Positions 1-8,524 of a DNA stretch of 64,000 nucleotides are shown in pieces. Positions within the stretch are counted from its first letter, which is position 1. Each line of letters starts with the position of its first letter. Source of the stretch: Qaidamihabitans albus (GTDB lineage: Bacteria > Actinomycetota > Actinomycetes > Mycobacteriales > Pseudonocardiaceae). The stretch lies in assembly GCF_016464705.1 (NCBI RefSeq), contig NZ_JAEHOB010000010.1:62001-126000 (forward strand), read 5' to 3'. A program made the position numbers and the translations under genes. The notes under the pieces were generated by a model. That model ran no database searches. It was not told the DNA's origin and was given only the letters and a program-made list of their open reading frames with translations.

Positions 1-466
1 AGAACGCCTCTGCCGCCCGCCGGGAAGCCACCTCCGCAACCGTGTTCGCGACATACCCGCAGAAGAACGGCATCTCGTAGCGCACTCCCGCGGAATGCAG
101 GTCGATCAGGAGGTCCGCACCACCGATAACCTCCTCGGCGATGCCTGCGGCCAGGACGTCAGTAGGCGCACCGCGCGGATCACCCGGGAAGCTGCGGGCC
201 AGATTGGCGCCGTCCAACGGACTGGTGCGACTGTACGCCGCCCAGGCATGTGGGTTCGCCGGAGCGACTGCCCGGAGAGCCCCGGTCAACGGCCTGCCTT
301 CCAACTCGTGCAACACACGGCGGACGGCGAGCACGCCCTCGTCCTCGTCACCGTGCACCCCGCCCAGCAGGGCGAGCGTCGGCCCACGAGCTCCCGCTAT
401 CTCCACCAGCGTGGCGTCCCCCGGCAGTGCGTGCCCGGTCGTCGAAGGCTCTCCGGCCCCGCTCAT
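1..466 (-). CDS. AstE/AspA-type zinc hydrolase (M14-like), 3' end cut by window edge
   Basis: The first 155 residues of a protein that runs off the left edge. Visible motifs are GGVHGDEDEG (His38 and Glu41 as the HxxE zinc pair), the substrate-binding stretch NPHAW...R...PLDGANLARSFPG (about 71-95) and DLHSAG with the third zinc ligand His124. Together these define the succinylglutamate desuccinylase/aspartoacylase branch of zinc carboxypeptidases, which cleave N-acyl amino acids or related amides. The substrate cannot be told from this part. The ATG at 466 has a good Shine-Dalgarno (GAGGTG) just upstream. It lies 57 bp behind the epimerase/dehydratase gene on the same strand, so the two are probably cotranscribed. 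A cytosolic location is likely, since no signal peptide is seen. Confidence 0.8.
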   Translation of the reverse strand, partial: MSGAGEPSTTGHALPGDATLVEIAGARGPTLALLGGVHGDEDEGVLAVRRVLHELEGRPLTGALRAVAPANPHAWAAYSRTSPLDGANLARSFPGDPRGAPTDVLAAGIAEEVIGGADLLIDLHSAGVRYEMPFFCGYVANTVAEVASRRAAEAF

Positions 467-523
467 AATCACCTCGTCAACCTGATGGCTGGGTTCGAAA
501 GCCGACCGAAGGTCCAGGCAGGT

Positions 524-1567
524 TCACAACCGCGCTGGAATGAAGTCCACGTCGACACTGGTGTCCAATGCGGCTGCGCGGGCGACCTCAACCATCTCCC
601 GAAAGCCATACTTCGGCTGGTAACCTATTTTCTTCCGGGCAGATTCGATACTGACTTCAAGGCGCCAGGTCATCGGCATTCCGACCATAATTTTGGGCAC
701 CGCGAAAACCTCGGACAACGCCGATGCACCTTCCTCGTGCGAGGTCGGACTTTCCCCCGCAATGTTGAAAACGCCGCCCAGTGCGGCAGGATCCACAAGA
801 GCACGGTAAACTCCGTCGACCGCGTCACGCACGTCGACCATGTGCAAGCTCCATGGCTCGCCATCGGGGCCGGTGAAGCCCACCGCGGTATCTGGACCCG
901 CGTCACCGACAGACTCGTCCAGGATCCGACTCAACCCGGGGCGACCATCGAACAACTGCCAGATATTGCTGTCCTTCTCCAGTTTTGCCCGACTCAACAA
1001 TGCCCGCATCGAGTACAGGCGAAATCGCGAAAGTGCTTCTTCTGGACTGACCACCGTCGCGAACCGCACTATTGAGAATGGTATTCCGTACTGCGCGCTG
1101 TGGTTACGCAGAATGATCTCACCCAGCAGCTTGCTGGTGCCGTAGTAGTCAGCGGGCTCCTGCGGCGACCGTTCCGTCAACGGCACCTCCGGCGGGTTTC
1201 CCGGACGATACGTGCCGTCCGTGCTCGCCAGCACGAACCTCTCGACTCCGCCGTTGCGAACGGCAGCCTCGAGTAGACGCAGAGTGCCGAACGCGTTGAC
1301 ATCGTAGAACCTGTCGACCGGTGTGTCCCGTCGAACCAACTGGGCCCCGAGGTGAACGATGTGGGTGACACCTCGGCACGCGGAATCGAGTGCGGACTGG
1401 TCCCCCAGGTCGGCCTCGACGACATCCAGTCCGGCCATATCCGTCAGCTTCTTACCCTGCGGGTCTTCCGGCTGGATCATCGCCCGCACAGCGCATCCTG
1501 AACGGACCAGCCGCTTGACCATGTTGGCGCCGACTCGCCCTGAGGCACCCGTTACCAGAACCTTCAT
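524..1567 (-). CDS. NAD-dependent epimerase/dehydratase (extended SDR)
   Basis: A 347-residue extended short-chain dehydrogenase. The start at 1567 puts the Rossmann motif VTGASGRVG at residues 5-13. The longer reading frame upstream is rejected because its extra residues are Arg-rich and unlike the family. The YxxxK catalytic pair is seen in YYGTSK, preceded by the LASTDGTY strand that carries the Ser/Thr. The C-terminal half is the variable substrate domain. Such enzymes act on nucleotide sugars or on small ketones and lactones, and nothing here fixes the substrate. An ATG at 1576 (MIR...) is an alternative start. A TATAAT box lies about 150 bp upstream on this strand. The gene is probably the first of a two-gene unit with the AstE/AspA-type hydrolase. 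Confidence 0.8.
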   Translation of the reverse strand: MKVLVTGASGRVGANMVKRLVRSGCAVRAMIQPEDPQGKKLTDMAGLDVVEADLGDQSALDSACRGVTHIVHLGAQLVRRDTPVDRFYDVNAFGTLRLLEAAVRNGGVERFVLASTDGTYRPGNPPEVPLTERSPQEPADYYGTSKLLGEIILRNHSAQYGIPFSIVRFATVVSPEEALSRFRLYSMRALLSRAKLEKDSNIWQLFDGRPGLSRILDESVGDAGPDTAVGFTGPDGEPWSLHMVDVRDAVDGVYRALVDPAALGGVFNIAGESPTSHEEGASALSEVFAVPKIMVGMPMTWRLEVSIESARKKIGYQPKYGFREMVEVARAAALDTSVDVDFIPARL

Positions 1568-1704
1568 CCTAATCATCAGCTCCAGTCGCACTACAAGAAG
1601 TAACAACATCGACGGCCACCGCATGGGAAGGCCGACGAACGGGCGCTGGCCGGCCTTCCGACGACCCAGGGCTCGCAGGCAGCGGCTGCGCGTCACCACA
1701 AGCA

Positions 1705-1723
1705 AAACGTACGTTTCATTATA
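1705..1723 (-). promoter_or_regulatory. TATAAT box with adjacent perfect 12-bp palindrome
   Basis: Read on the minus strand, a perfect TATAAT (1723 to 1718) is followed directly by AAACGTACGTTT (1705-1716), a perfect palindrome lying where transcription would start. The match to a -35 box is weak (CTGAC-like, with short spacing). Best read as a promoter of the epimerase gene with an operator over the start site. The binding protein is unknown. Confidence 0.4.
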
Positions 1724-2001
1724 CCTGGCCGCCCCTCCGTCAGGTAGTGGACACCCGTCTCGATTCCCGCCTGTCGCTCCGGCGGTCGGCAAGCGCCGCC
1801 ACAACCCTGCCCGTTCGACCACATCGCGTTTGCGCTACAGAGATCGAGCAGCGCGTCGTCCACGGTCGTTCCGACCCGTCAAGCGCGCGACAACCAGGTC
1901 TTCGCCGACGTCGCGGTCGAGCACGAACGACCGTCATCTGCCCGATCCACCCAGCGGCAGGACCTCAGATGCAGCCAGAACTCCCTAGGCGTCACCGATG
2001 T

Positions 2002-2030
2002 TTGACTGCCGTACACCCGACATCTACTAT
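2002..2030 (+). promoter_or_regulatory. sigma-A-type promoter for the ABC importer operon
   Basis: TTGACT (2002-2007), a 17-base spacer and TACTAT (2025-2030). This is a near-consensus housekeeping promoter, unusual in such G+C-rich DNA. It would start transcription near 2037 and leave a leader of about 100 bases before the binding-protein gene at 2136. Confidence 0.55.
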
Positions 2031-2135
2031 CGCCAGGATCTGAAACATATGGTTCAATTACCGAAACGCTCGCCGACCGGTCCCTCGATGGCGGCGATCC
2101 GCTATCGGCCTGCCAATCCATACCGGGAGAACACC

Positions 2136-3725
2136 ATGACCGCTGACGACAGGGTTCCGGTCTCGCTGGATCGCCGACGATTCGTGCTGGGCACGGCGGC
2201 CGTACTCCTCGGCGCCACGGCCACCACGCCGCTACTCTCCGCCTGCGGTTCTGAAGAAGCAGCCAGCCTTCCAGACCCCTCGGAGATCACTGTCGGCCTT
2301 GCGAACACGATCCAGGGGCTGGACCCGCACACCGCCGACACGATCGGATCGATCTCTGTCGTGCACTATCTTTTCGAGGGACTCTACGGCCTTGAACGCG
2401 GCAACATGAACAAACTCGTGCCGCAACTGGCCGTCGGGCCTCCCGAACAGATCGACCCGACGACCTATCATGTCAGAATCCGGCCTGGCGCGACGTTCCA
2501 CGACGGACGTCCGGTCAAAGCCAGCGACGTCGCGTACAGCATCAACCGAGTTCTCGATCCCGCCACGTCGTCGCTTCTCGCTGTTTTCTTGACAGCCTTC
2601 GACAAGGCTGCCGCCGTCGACGGGCAGGTCCTCCGTATCAAACTGAAGAAGCCGTGGACACTGCTGACCGAAAGACTTGCTCTCGTCAAAGTCATGGCGG
2701 AACATACGGCCGCCGACGCAACGGCCGAGGAACTGGCCCGGAAGCCGATAGGCACCGGCCCGTACCGACTCGACGCGTTCTCCGCGGACAACAAGCAGGT
2801 CACGCTCACGAAATACGCCCGGTACAACGGGCCGCTACAGGCCAATGTCCCGCAGATCAAATGCAGCGTGATTCTCGACGACACCGCTCGCCTCGCCGCA
2901 CTGCAGAGTCAGCAGGTTACTGCGATGAACGACATCGCTTACCAGGATGTCCGGTCAGCTGACAGCAGCGGCGTCACGACCGGGACCGTGCCCAGTTTCA
3001 ACCAGTCGCTCATAATCTTCAACACGTCGCGACCGACATTCGCGGACAAGCGCACACGGCAAGCCTTCCTTTACTCGGTCGACCGCGAGAGTATTACGCA
3101 AAGCGTGTTCTTCGGCAAAGCACGTCCGGCCGTATCGTACCTTCCAGAAGACCATCCGATGTTCCGGAGACCAAAGACGGAGTACCGGTTTGATGTGGAT
3201 AAAGCCAAATCACTTCTCGGCAGCACCGGAGAAGCCAGACCGAGCTTCACACTACTCGTCTCGAATCTAGGCTGGCTCAGCGCACAGATACCACTCCTAC
3301 AAGCGTCTCTGCAGCAGGCCGGATTCGACGTCAAGATCGAACAGGGCGAGACGGAGTCGCTCGTGCCGCGAGTTTTCGCGGGCGATTTTGACGCCTGGCT
3401 CACCGTAACCGATCCGTCGATATTCGGCGGCTACGACGCCGACATGTTGATCAGGTGGTCGTACACCGGTGCAATTCCTGAAAGCATGGCACGCTGGACC
3501 AACGCGGCCGCCGGCTCCGTGAGTCAGCTGCTTGATCAGGCGACGGCCACAGAACAAGCCGCTGATCAAGCTGATCTGTACGGCCAGGTTCAGCAGATCA
3601 TCGCCGACGAGGCACCTATCTTCCCGTTACATCATCGAGATATCACTGCCGCCTGGCTGGACGGTTTGGAGAACTTCGCACCCACCGTTCCCCAAGGAGT
3701 GGATCTACTTGGCGTCCGTATATGA
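2136..3725 (+). CDS. oligopeptide/dipeptide ABC transporter substrate-binding lipoprotein
   Basis: A 529-residue SBP_bac_5 (DppA/OppA) family protein. The N-terminus has a twin-arginine stretch (RRRF at 13-16), a hydrophobic segment and the lipobox LSAC with Cys37, so it should be exported, perhaps by Tat, and anchored as a lipoprotein. Family landmarks are visible: GLDPHTADT, then YHVRIRPGATFHDGRPVKASDV in mid-sequence, and a C-terminal LHHRD. The ATG at 2136 has GGGAG 7 bases upstream; the longer frame upstream has no such site. It is the first gene of a five-gene importer operon. The ligand is unknown; beside a sugar pathway and a NodB deacetylase it could be a peptide or a glycopeptide fragment (inference). 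Confidence 0.9.
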   Translation: MTADDRVPVSLDRRRFVLGTAAVLLGATATTPLLSACGSEEAASLPDPSEITVGLANTIQGLDPHTADTIGSISVVHYLFEGLYGLERGNMNKLVPQLAVGPPEQIDPTTYHVRIRPGATFHDGRPVKASDVAYSINRVLDPATSSLLAVFLTAFDKAAAVDGQVLRIKLKKPWTLLTERLALVKVMAEHTAADATAEELARKPIGTGPYRLDAFSADNKQVTLTKYARYNGPLQANVPQIKCSVILDDTARLAALQSQQVTAMNDIAYQDVRSADSSGVTTGTVPSFNQSLIIFNTSRPTFADKRTRQAFLYSVDRESITQSVFFGKARPAVSYLPEDHPMFRRPKTEYRFDVDKAKSLLGSTGEARPSFTLLVSNLGWLSAQIPLLQASLQQAGFDVKIEQGETESLVPRVFAGDFDAWLTVTDPSIFGGYDADMLIRWSYTGAIPESMARWTNAAAGSVSQLLDQATATEQAADQADLYGQVQQIIADEAPIFPLHHRDITAAWLDGLENFAPTVPQGVDLLGVRI

Positions 3726-4704
3726 CGCGTCGCTCAGCCGTCCTTCGAGATCAGCCTGGTCCGGTGTAGCCAGCCTGATCCTGGGTCGGCTCTCCGCGTC
3801 CTTGCTTGTGCTCATCGGTGTGGCGTTCATCGTCTTCTGGGGAATAGACCAAGCACCTGCCGACCCCGTGACCGCAGCACTCGGTCCCTTTGCGACTCCC
3901 GAGCAACGGGCGACGTTTGTGCAGCAACACGGACTCGACGATCCGATGCCATTGCGGTTCGTCAGGTTCATCGCCGGGGCCTTACAAGGCGATCTCGGGC
4001 AGTCGACCACCAGACCGGTTAATGCGAGCACGCTTGTCGGCAAGGCGGTTCCCGTAACCGTCCAGCTCACCACACTCGCCATCCTTATCGCGACTGTTCT
4101 CGGCGTCAGCGCTGGGGTCCTGGCGGCCAAGCGTGCCAACAAGGGCACTGATCGGTCGGTTCGACTCAGCGCCGCGGTCCTGGTCGCCGCTCCCGACTTC
4201 TGGGTCGGAATCATCGCCATCCAACTTTTCGCAGTGAACCTCGGCTGGATGCCCAGCGGCGGGTATCAACCACTGGCGAACGGCTTCCTGCCGTGGCTTG
4301 AGCACATCATCATGCCTGCGACAGTGCTGGCGCTGCCACTGTCCGCGACGCTGGCGAACCAGGTCCGGTCGTCAATGATTCAGGAGCTCGACCGAGACTA
4401 CGTACGCTCGGCAATGGGTCAGGGCCTTTCCTCGACGCGCGTGCTCACCAGTGTTTTCAAGAACGCCGCAACCGGTCCTCTGACCCTCTTGGGTGTCCGC
4501 GCAAGCTACATGCTGTCCGGCGCAATCATCATCGAGCAGATATTCAACTTGCCCGGCCTCGGAACCCTGCTGGTCGAAGGTGTACGACAAGGTGACCTCG
4601 CCGTCACTCGCGCGGTCGCACTGGTGGGAACCATGGGCATCCTGATCATTTCCTTCGTTCTCGACCTGGCATACCTGGCAATCAACCCCCGGGCGCGGAA
4701 ATGA
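3709..4704 (+). CDS. peptide ABC transporter permease, DppB type
   Basis: A 331-residue inner-membrane permease with about six hydrophobic segments and the permease EAA loop (DYVRSAMGQGLSSTRVL). I chose TTG at 3709 because AAGGAG lies 9 bases upstream and the first membrane helix (LLVLIGVAFIVFWG) then sits at the usual place. This overlaps the end of the binding-protein gene by 17 bases. The longer frame starting at 3532 would lie inside that gene and is not credible. It pairs with the DppC-type subunit that follows. The start codon is the least certain point. Confidence 0.87.
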   Translation: MASVYDASLSRPSRSAWSGVASLILGRLSASLLVLIGVAFIVFWGIDQAPADPVTAALGPFATPEQRATFVQQHGLDDPMPLRFVRFIAGALQGDLGQSTTRPVNASTLVGKAVPVTVQLTTLAILIATVLGVSAGVLAAKRANKGTDRSVRLSAAVLVAAPDFWVGIIAIQLFAVNLGWMPSGGYQPLANGFLPWLEHIIMPATVLALPLSATLANQVRSSMIQELDRDYVRSAMGQGLSSTRVLTSVFKNAATGPLTLLGVRASYMLSGAIIIEQIFNLPGLGTLLVEGVRQGDLAVTRAVALVGTMGILIISFVLDLAYLAINPRARK

Positions 4705-5588
4705 CGAGATCGACGAACCATCAAGCCAACCCAGCCGACGCAACCATCTCACGACCGATCCTTGCCGGACAAGGAATAGGCCGCTCGCGACCCTGGTGGA
4801 CGCAGCCGGCCACCATCGGCCTTGGCATACTCGTGCTTGTCACGCTACTCGCGCCCTATCTGTCTCCCTACGATCCGCTCGAAATAGGGGTCGGCGAATC
4901 TCTCCAGGGCCCATCAGCCGATCATCTACTGGGCACTGATCAATCCGGGAGGGACGTCTTCTCCCGGGTCATCGAAGGCTCCCGAATTTCCTTCGTTGTC
5001 GGTATCGTCGGAACGGCCGCAGCACTGCTGTGCGGTTACGTGCTTGGGTCGTTCGCCGCAGCATCCAGAAGAATAATCGGCGAGTCAATCATGCGAGTTC
5101 TCGATATCCTGATGGCGTTTCCTGGCATCCTGCTCGCGGTGGTTCTCGCTGCCGCCTTCGGGAGCGGCACGGTCACGAGCATGGTCATCTTCGGCATCAT
5201 CTACACGCCACCGTTCGCGCGTTTCGTCCGAGCGTCCGCGATGAAGGAACTCAACGAGGACTACGTCACGTTCTCCAAGATCATCGGCACCCGGTACCTA
5301 CGTTTGATGGGGTATCAGGTTGGCGCAAATCTCATGGTGCCCCTCGCCGTGTTCGCGACCGCCGTACTGGCGGAGATCGTCGTGCTCGAGGCCGCACTTT
5401 CCTTCATCGGTGTCGGTACCCAGCCTCCCGCACCGTCATGGGGTAATATCATCAACGACGGGCGCGCCTTTGTTGGCAGCGGTCACTGGTGGATCAGCAC
5501 GTCCGGCGGAGCGGCGGTATTCCTGACGGTAATCACTTTCTATTCACTCTCCGCATATTTCGGTCGACGAATAGAAGGTGGTGCATGA
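4701..5588 (+). CDS. peptide ABC transporter permease, DppC type
   Basis: A 295-residue permease. A cytoplasmic N-terminal tail is followed by the first helix (about 36-52), the YLSPYDP segment typical of DppC/OppC, a periplasmic stretch HLLGTDQSGRDVFSRVI, then about five helices and the EAA loop DYVTFSKIIGTRYLRLM. The start ATG overlaps the previous stop (ATGA), so translation is coupled. It forms the membrane channel with the DppB-type subunit. Confidence 0.92.
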   Translation: MTRSTNHQANPADATISRPILAGQGIGRSRPWWTQPATIGLGILVLVTLLAPYLSPYDPLEIGVGESLQGPSADHLLGTDQSGRDVFSRVIEGSRISFVVGIVGTAAALLCGYVLGSFAAASRRIIGESIMRVLDILMAFPGILLAVVLAAAFGSGTVTSMVIFGIIYTPPFARFVRASAMKELNEDYVTFSKIIGTRYLRLMGYQVGANLMVPLAVFATAVLAEIVVLEAALSFIGVGTQPPAPSWGNIINDGRAFVGSGHWWISTSGGAAVFLTVITFYSLSAYFGRRIEGGA

Positions 5589-6571
5589 CAAATCAGGCCT
5601 TGGAACCGCGGGTTCCGTCGAAGGATCGGACGCTGGTCACCGTGTCGAACTTGTCGATACGATTTCCACGTTCCTACGGGAATGTTCCAGTCATCGACTC
5701 CGCAAACTTCGCTATCCGTGCTGGCGAGGTCGTCGGCCTCGTCGGCGAGTCTGGCTCAGGAAAGACGTTGATATCGCTCTCGCTTCTCGGGCTGTTCCCC
5801 CGCGGGAGCACCGTCTCGGGTCACGTCGACATCGACGGCAGAAACGTCGTAGCACTGCCGGAGAAGGAACGGCGCAAGCTGCGGGGGTCATCCGTCGCAA
5901 TGGTATACCAGGACGCGCTGGCGTCACTCAACCCATCGGTCACCATCGGCCGACAGTACGCCCGGATAGCGAGGCTCGGCGCCTGCAGGAGCACGACCGA
6001 GTTGCTCGACCTGGTCCGGTTACCCGACGCGAATCGCATACTGGCCTCCTACCCGCACCAACTGTCCGGCGGCCAACGTCAACGGGTACTCATCGCGTTC
6101 GCATTGGCTCGCTACCCCGAACTGATCGTGGCGGACGAGCCGACGACTGCACTCGACGTGACCGTACAGGCCCAGGTCCTCGACGTACTCCTGAACGCCG
6201 CGATCGACGCCGGTTCGGGCCTGCTCCTCGTGTCCCACGATCTCGGCGTCATCCGTCATACCGCGGACCGCGCAATGGTCATGTATGCCGGGCAGCTACT
6301 CGAATCGGGACTGACGACGGATTTGATCACCAGGCCGATGCATCGCTACACGTCCGGCCTGGTGACCGCCGGCCGCTCGCTAGAGCGGGCCGACGATCCG
6401 GTGGCCGTGATCGATGGCGCCGTGCCGTCACCACGACACTACCCAGCCGGATGCAGGTTCGTCACCCGATGCCCTGCCGCCCTTTCGGCGTGCTCCGCCA
6501 AGATCGAGCCAGTTACGGAAGGTGAGCGATGGCATACATGCAAGAATCCATCGAATCATTCTGTCCCGTGA
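5585..6571 (+). CDS. peptide ABC transporter ATP-binding protein, DppD type
   Basis: A 328-residue ATPase. Walker A is GESGSGKT (54-61), the signature is LSGGQRQRV (160-168), Walker B is LIVADEP (180-186) with the D-loop SALD-like TTALD, and the H-loop is SHD. The C-terminal oligopeptide-transporter domain with GCRFVTRCP-type cysteines is present. The ATG at 5585 overlaps the permease end (ATGA). It is one of two non-identical ATPases of the importer. Confidence 0.92.
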   Translation: MTNQALEPRVPSKDRTLVTVSNLSIRFPRSYGNVPVIDSANFAIRAGEVVGLVGESGSGKTLISLSLLGLFPRGSTVSGHVDIDGRNVVALPEKERRKLRGSSVAMVYQDALASLNPSVTIGRQYARIARLGACRSTTELLDLVRLPDANRILASYPHQLSGGQRQRVLIAFALARYPELIVADEPTTALDVTVQAQVLDVLLNAAIDAGSGLLLVSHDLGVIRHTADRAMVMYAGQLLESGLTTDLITRPMHRYTSGLVTAGRSLERADDPVAVIDGAVPSPRHYPAGCRFVTRCPAALSACSAKIEPVTEGERWHTCKNPSNHSVP

Positions 6572-7566
6572 ACCACGGACCGATGATGCGGCTGAAGAAC
6601 GTCTCGGTGCAGTATGGCGGCCGCCGGGCTCGTAACCACCAGACGCTCGCACTCGACGATGTCTCTCTCGACGTCCGTAAAGGCGAACGTCTTGGCATAG
6701 TCGGGGAGTCCGGGAGTGGAAAAACAACCCTCGCCAGGGTACTACTCGGTCTTCAGAAGCCGACGGCAGGATCATTGCAGGTCAATGAAGTAACGGGCAG
6801 CAGACCGCTGTCACAGCGCGTCAGTGCTGTTTTCCAGGACCCCAAGTCGTCCCTCAACCCACATCTCTCCATTCAGTCGATCATCGCGGACCCACTTGTC
6901 GTAAATCGCCATGGCAATCGGAGGCACAGGCAGCGGAAGGTCGACGAGTTGCTCGACGTCGTCGGACTGCCACGAGAGGTGCGAACACGTCGCTCCAGCC
7001 AGCTGTCGGGTGGCCAGCTGCAACGCGTCGCGATCGCGAGGGCGCTCGCGCTCACGCCGGAACTGATCGTCGCTGACGAGCCGACGTCAGCACTCGATGT
7101 CTCCGTGCAGGGACAGGTTGTGAACGCACTCAAGCAGATACGGCAGATCCGTGAGATAGCACTGGTCTTGATCAGTCACGACATCCGCATCGTGCGCTCC
7201 CTTTGTGACCGAATCGCAGTGATGTACAACGGCGTTATCGTCGAACAAGGTTCCGCCGACGAGGTTCTGTCTCGCCCGGCGCACCCGTACACGGCACTCT
7301 TGGTCTCCTCCGCGCCATCGATCGACCGTCCGATAGACCGACCGTCCTATTCCTTGCCGTTTAGCGACAGGCAGCGGTACGAGCGTGGACACTGCGCCTT
7401 TTTGTCACGATGCTGGCGGGCCGAACAGAATTGCGTTACAGATCCGGTTCCACCCACTGTCGTGCGTACGAGCGACGTCCGCTGTCATCACGCCCTTCCC
7501 ACGGACGCGCAACTACCGTCCGTACGATCACCAGACGATCTGGCGGAAATAGCCGATCGGTCGTAG
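6529..7566 (+). CDS. peptide ABC transporter ATP-binding protein, DppF type
   Basis: A 345-residue ATPase, partner of the DppD-type subunit. Walker A is GESGSGKT (59-66), the signature is LSGGQLQRV (159-167), Walker B is LIVADEP and the H-loop is SHD. The C-terminus carries the CAFLSRC cysteine pair of this family. It starts 43 bases inside the preceding gene, with GGAAGG 6 bases before the ATG. The last member of the importer proper; the deacetylase follows after 113 bp. Confidence 0.91.
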   Translation: MAYMQESIESFCPVNHGPMMRLKNVSVQYGGRRARNHQTLALDDVSLDVRKGERLGIVGESGSGKTTLARVLLGLQKPTAGSLQVNEVTGSRPLSQRVSAVFQDPKSSLNPHLSIQSIIADPLVVNRHGNRRHRQRKVDELLDVVGLPREVRTRRSSQLSGGQLQRVAIARALALTPELIVADEPTSALDVSVQGQVVNALKQIRQIREIALVLISHDIRIVRSLCDRIAVMYNGVIVEQGSADEVLSRPAHPYTALLVSSAPSIDRPIDRPSYSLPFSDRQRYERGHCAFLSRCWRAEQNCVTDPVPPTVVRTSDVRCHHALPTDAQLPSVRSPDDLAEIADRS

Positions 7567-7679
7567 CCGTACTGGCTCGTCGATCTCCGGCGAACGCGCG
7601 CTACACTGAACCGGGTACAGGCACGTGATCCTCTCGTGGTTCGCCGAGTTCTCCGCATGAGTTCGCTCAAGGGGTCCAT

Positions 7680-8504
7680 ATGAAATCCGGAAATCTCACC
7701 GAGTGGCTAGGTGACTCTGACGTCTCGGTCAGCCTGACGTTCGACGTCGATGCGGACGTCGGCTTCGACTGGCGCTGTCTCAACGGACGTCTGACGTCGT
7801 CGTCCGAAGCGAAGTTCGGTATGGTACGGGGCCTTCCGAGGATACTGGCCGTACTTCAAAGATATGATATCCGGAGCACATTCTTTGTTCCGGGCGAGAT
7901 TGTCGAAATGCATCCCGAGGCAATAGTCGACATTCTCGACCGCGGGCACGAGGTCGCACATCATGGCCACTATCACCTATGGAACGACAAACTCGACGAC
8001 GATGGCCAGCGAGACGAGATCGAACGCGGCCTCGCGGCGATGGAGAAACACCTGGGACTCCGCCCGCTGGGATACAGGTCGCCTGGCTGGGAAATGACAC
8101 CCCAGTCTTTTGTCATGCTGAGCGAACACGGCTTTCTCTACGATAGCAGTATGATGACCGACGATCGCCCGTACGTGGAGACGGTCGCCGATCGCGAACT
8201 CGTCGAGTTTCCGGTCCACTGGAGCCTGGACGACTGGCCGTTCTTCGGCTTCCAACGAGACACCGGTGGACGGCTCGCCGATCCGAACGCGGTCCTGAAC
8301 ACCTGGATCGGTGAGTTCGAAAGCGCCAGGAGTGACAAGCGCCACGTGACCTACACCATGCATCCGGAGTGCATCGGGAGAGGCTATCGCATCCGCCTCC
8401 TCAGCCAGTTGATTGAACATATCCTGGCGAACTGCAAGTGCCGGTTCGTCACACATGGACAGATCGCCCGTGAACTGTTCGGCGATACCGGCGAGTTGCT
8501 CTGA
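7680..8504 (+). CDS. NodB-type polysaccharide/acyl deacetylase
   Basis: A 274-residue carbohydrate-esterase-4-like protein. Motif 1 is TFDVDAD (Asp22, Asp24), motif 2 is HHGHYH (His95 and His99 as HxxxH metal ligands), motif 3 is GYRSPGW, and the late YTMHPE carries the catalytic-base-type His. The family removes N-acetyl groups from amino sugars or acts on allantoin-like amides; the DVDAD form is typical of the HpuA/PuuE-like subgroup. There is no signal peptide, so it should act in the cytosol. A good ribosome site (AGGGG) precedes the ATG. Its place behind a peptide importer suggests that it processes the imported compound (inference). It ends 21 bp from the convergent MFS gene. Confidence 0.85.
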   Translation: MKSGNLTEWLGDSDVSVSLTFDVDADVGFDWRCLNGRLTSSSEAKFGMVRGLPRILAVLQRYDIRSTFFVPGEIVEMHPEAIVDILDRGHEVAHHGHYHLWNDKLDDDGQRDEIERGLAAMEKHLGLRPLGYRSPGWEMTPQSFVMLSEHGFLYDSSMMTDDRPYVETVADRELVEFPVHWSLDDWPFFGFQRDTGGRLADPNAVLNTWIGEFESARSDKRHVTYTMHPECIGRGYRIRLLSQLIEHILANCKCRFVTHGQIARELFGDTGELL

Positions 8505-8524
8505 GCGGACGAGCAAGATGGACG

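Larger units (their letters stand above)
1568..2135. other. divergent intergenic region of about 570 bp
   Basis: No convincing gene is seen here; the reading frames are Arg/Ser-rich and lack ribosome sites. It separates the minus-strand epimerase gene from the plus-strand ABC importer and carries one promoter-like signal for each direction, listed separately. Confidence 0.6.

Noticed and set aside
95-1075. Plus-strand frame over the hydrolase and epimerase genes
   Set aside because: Both minus-strand genes have catalytic motifs; this frame has none and crosses both.
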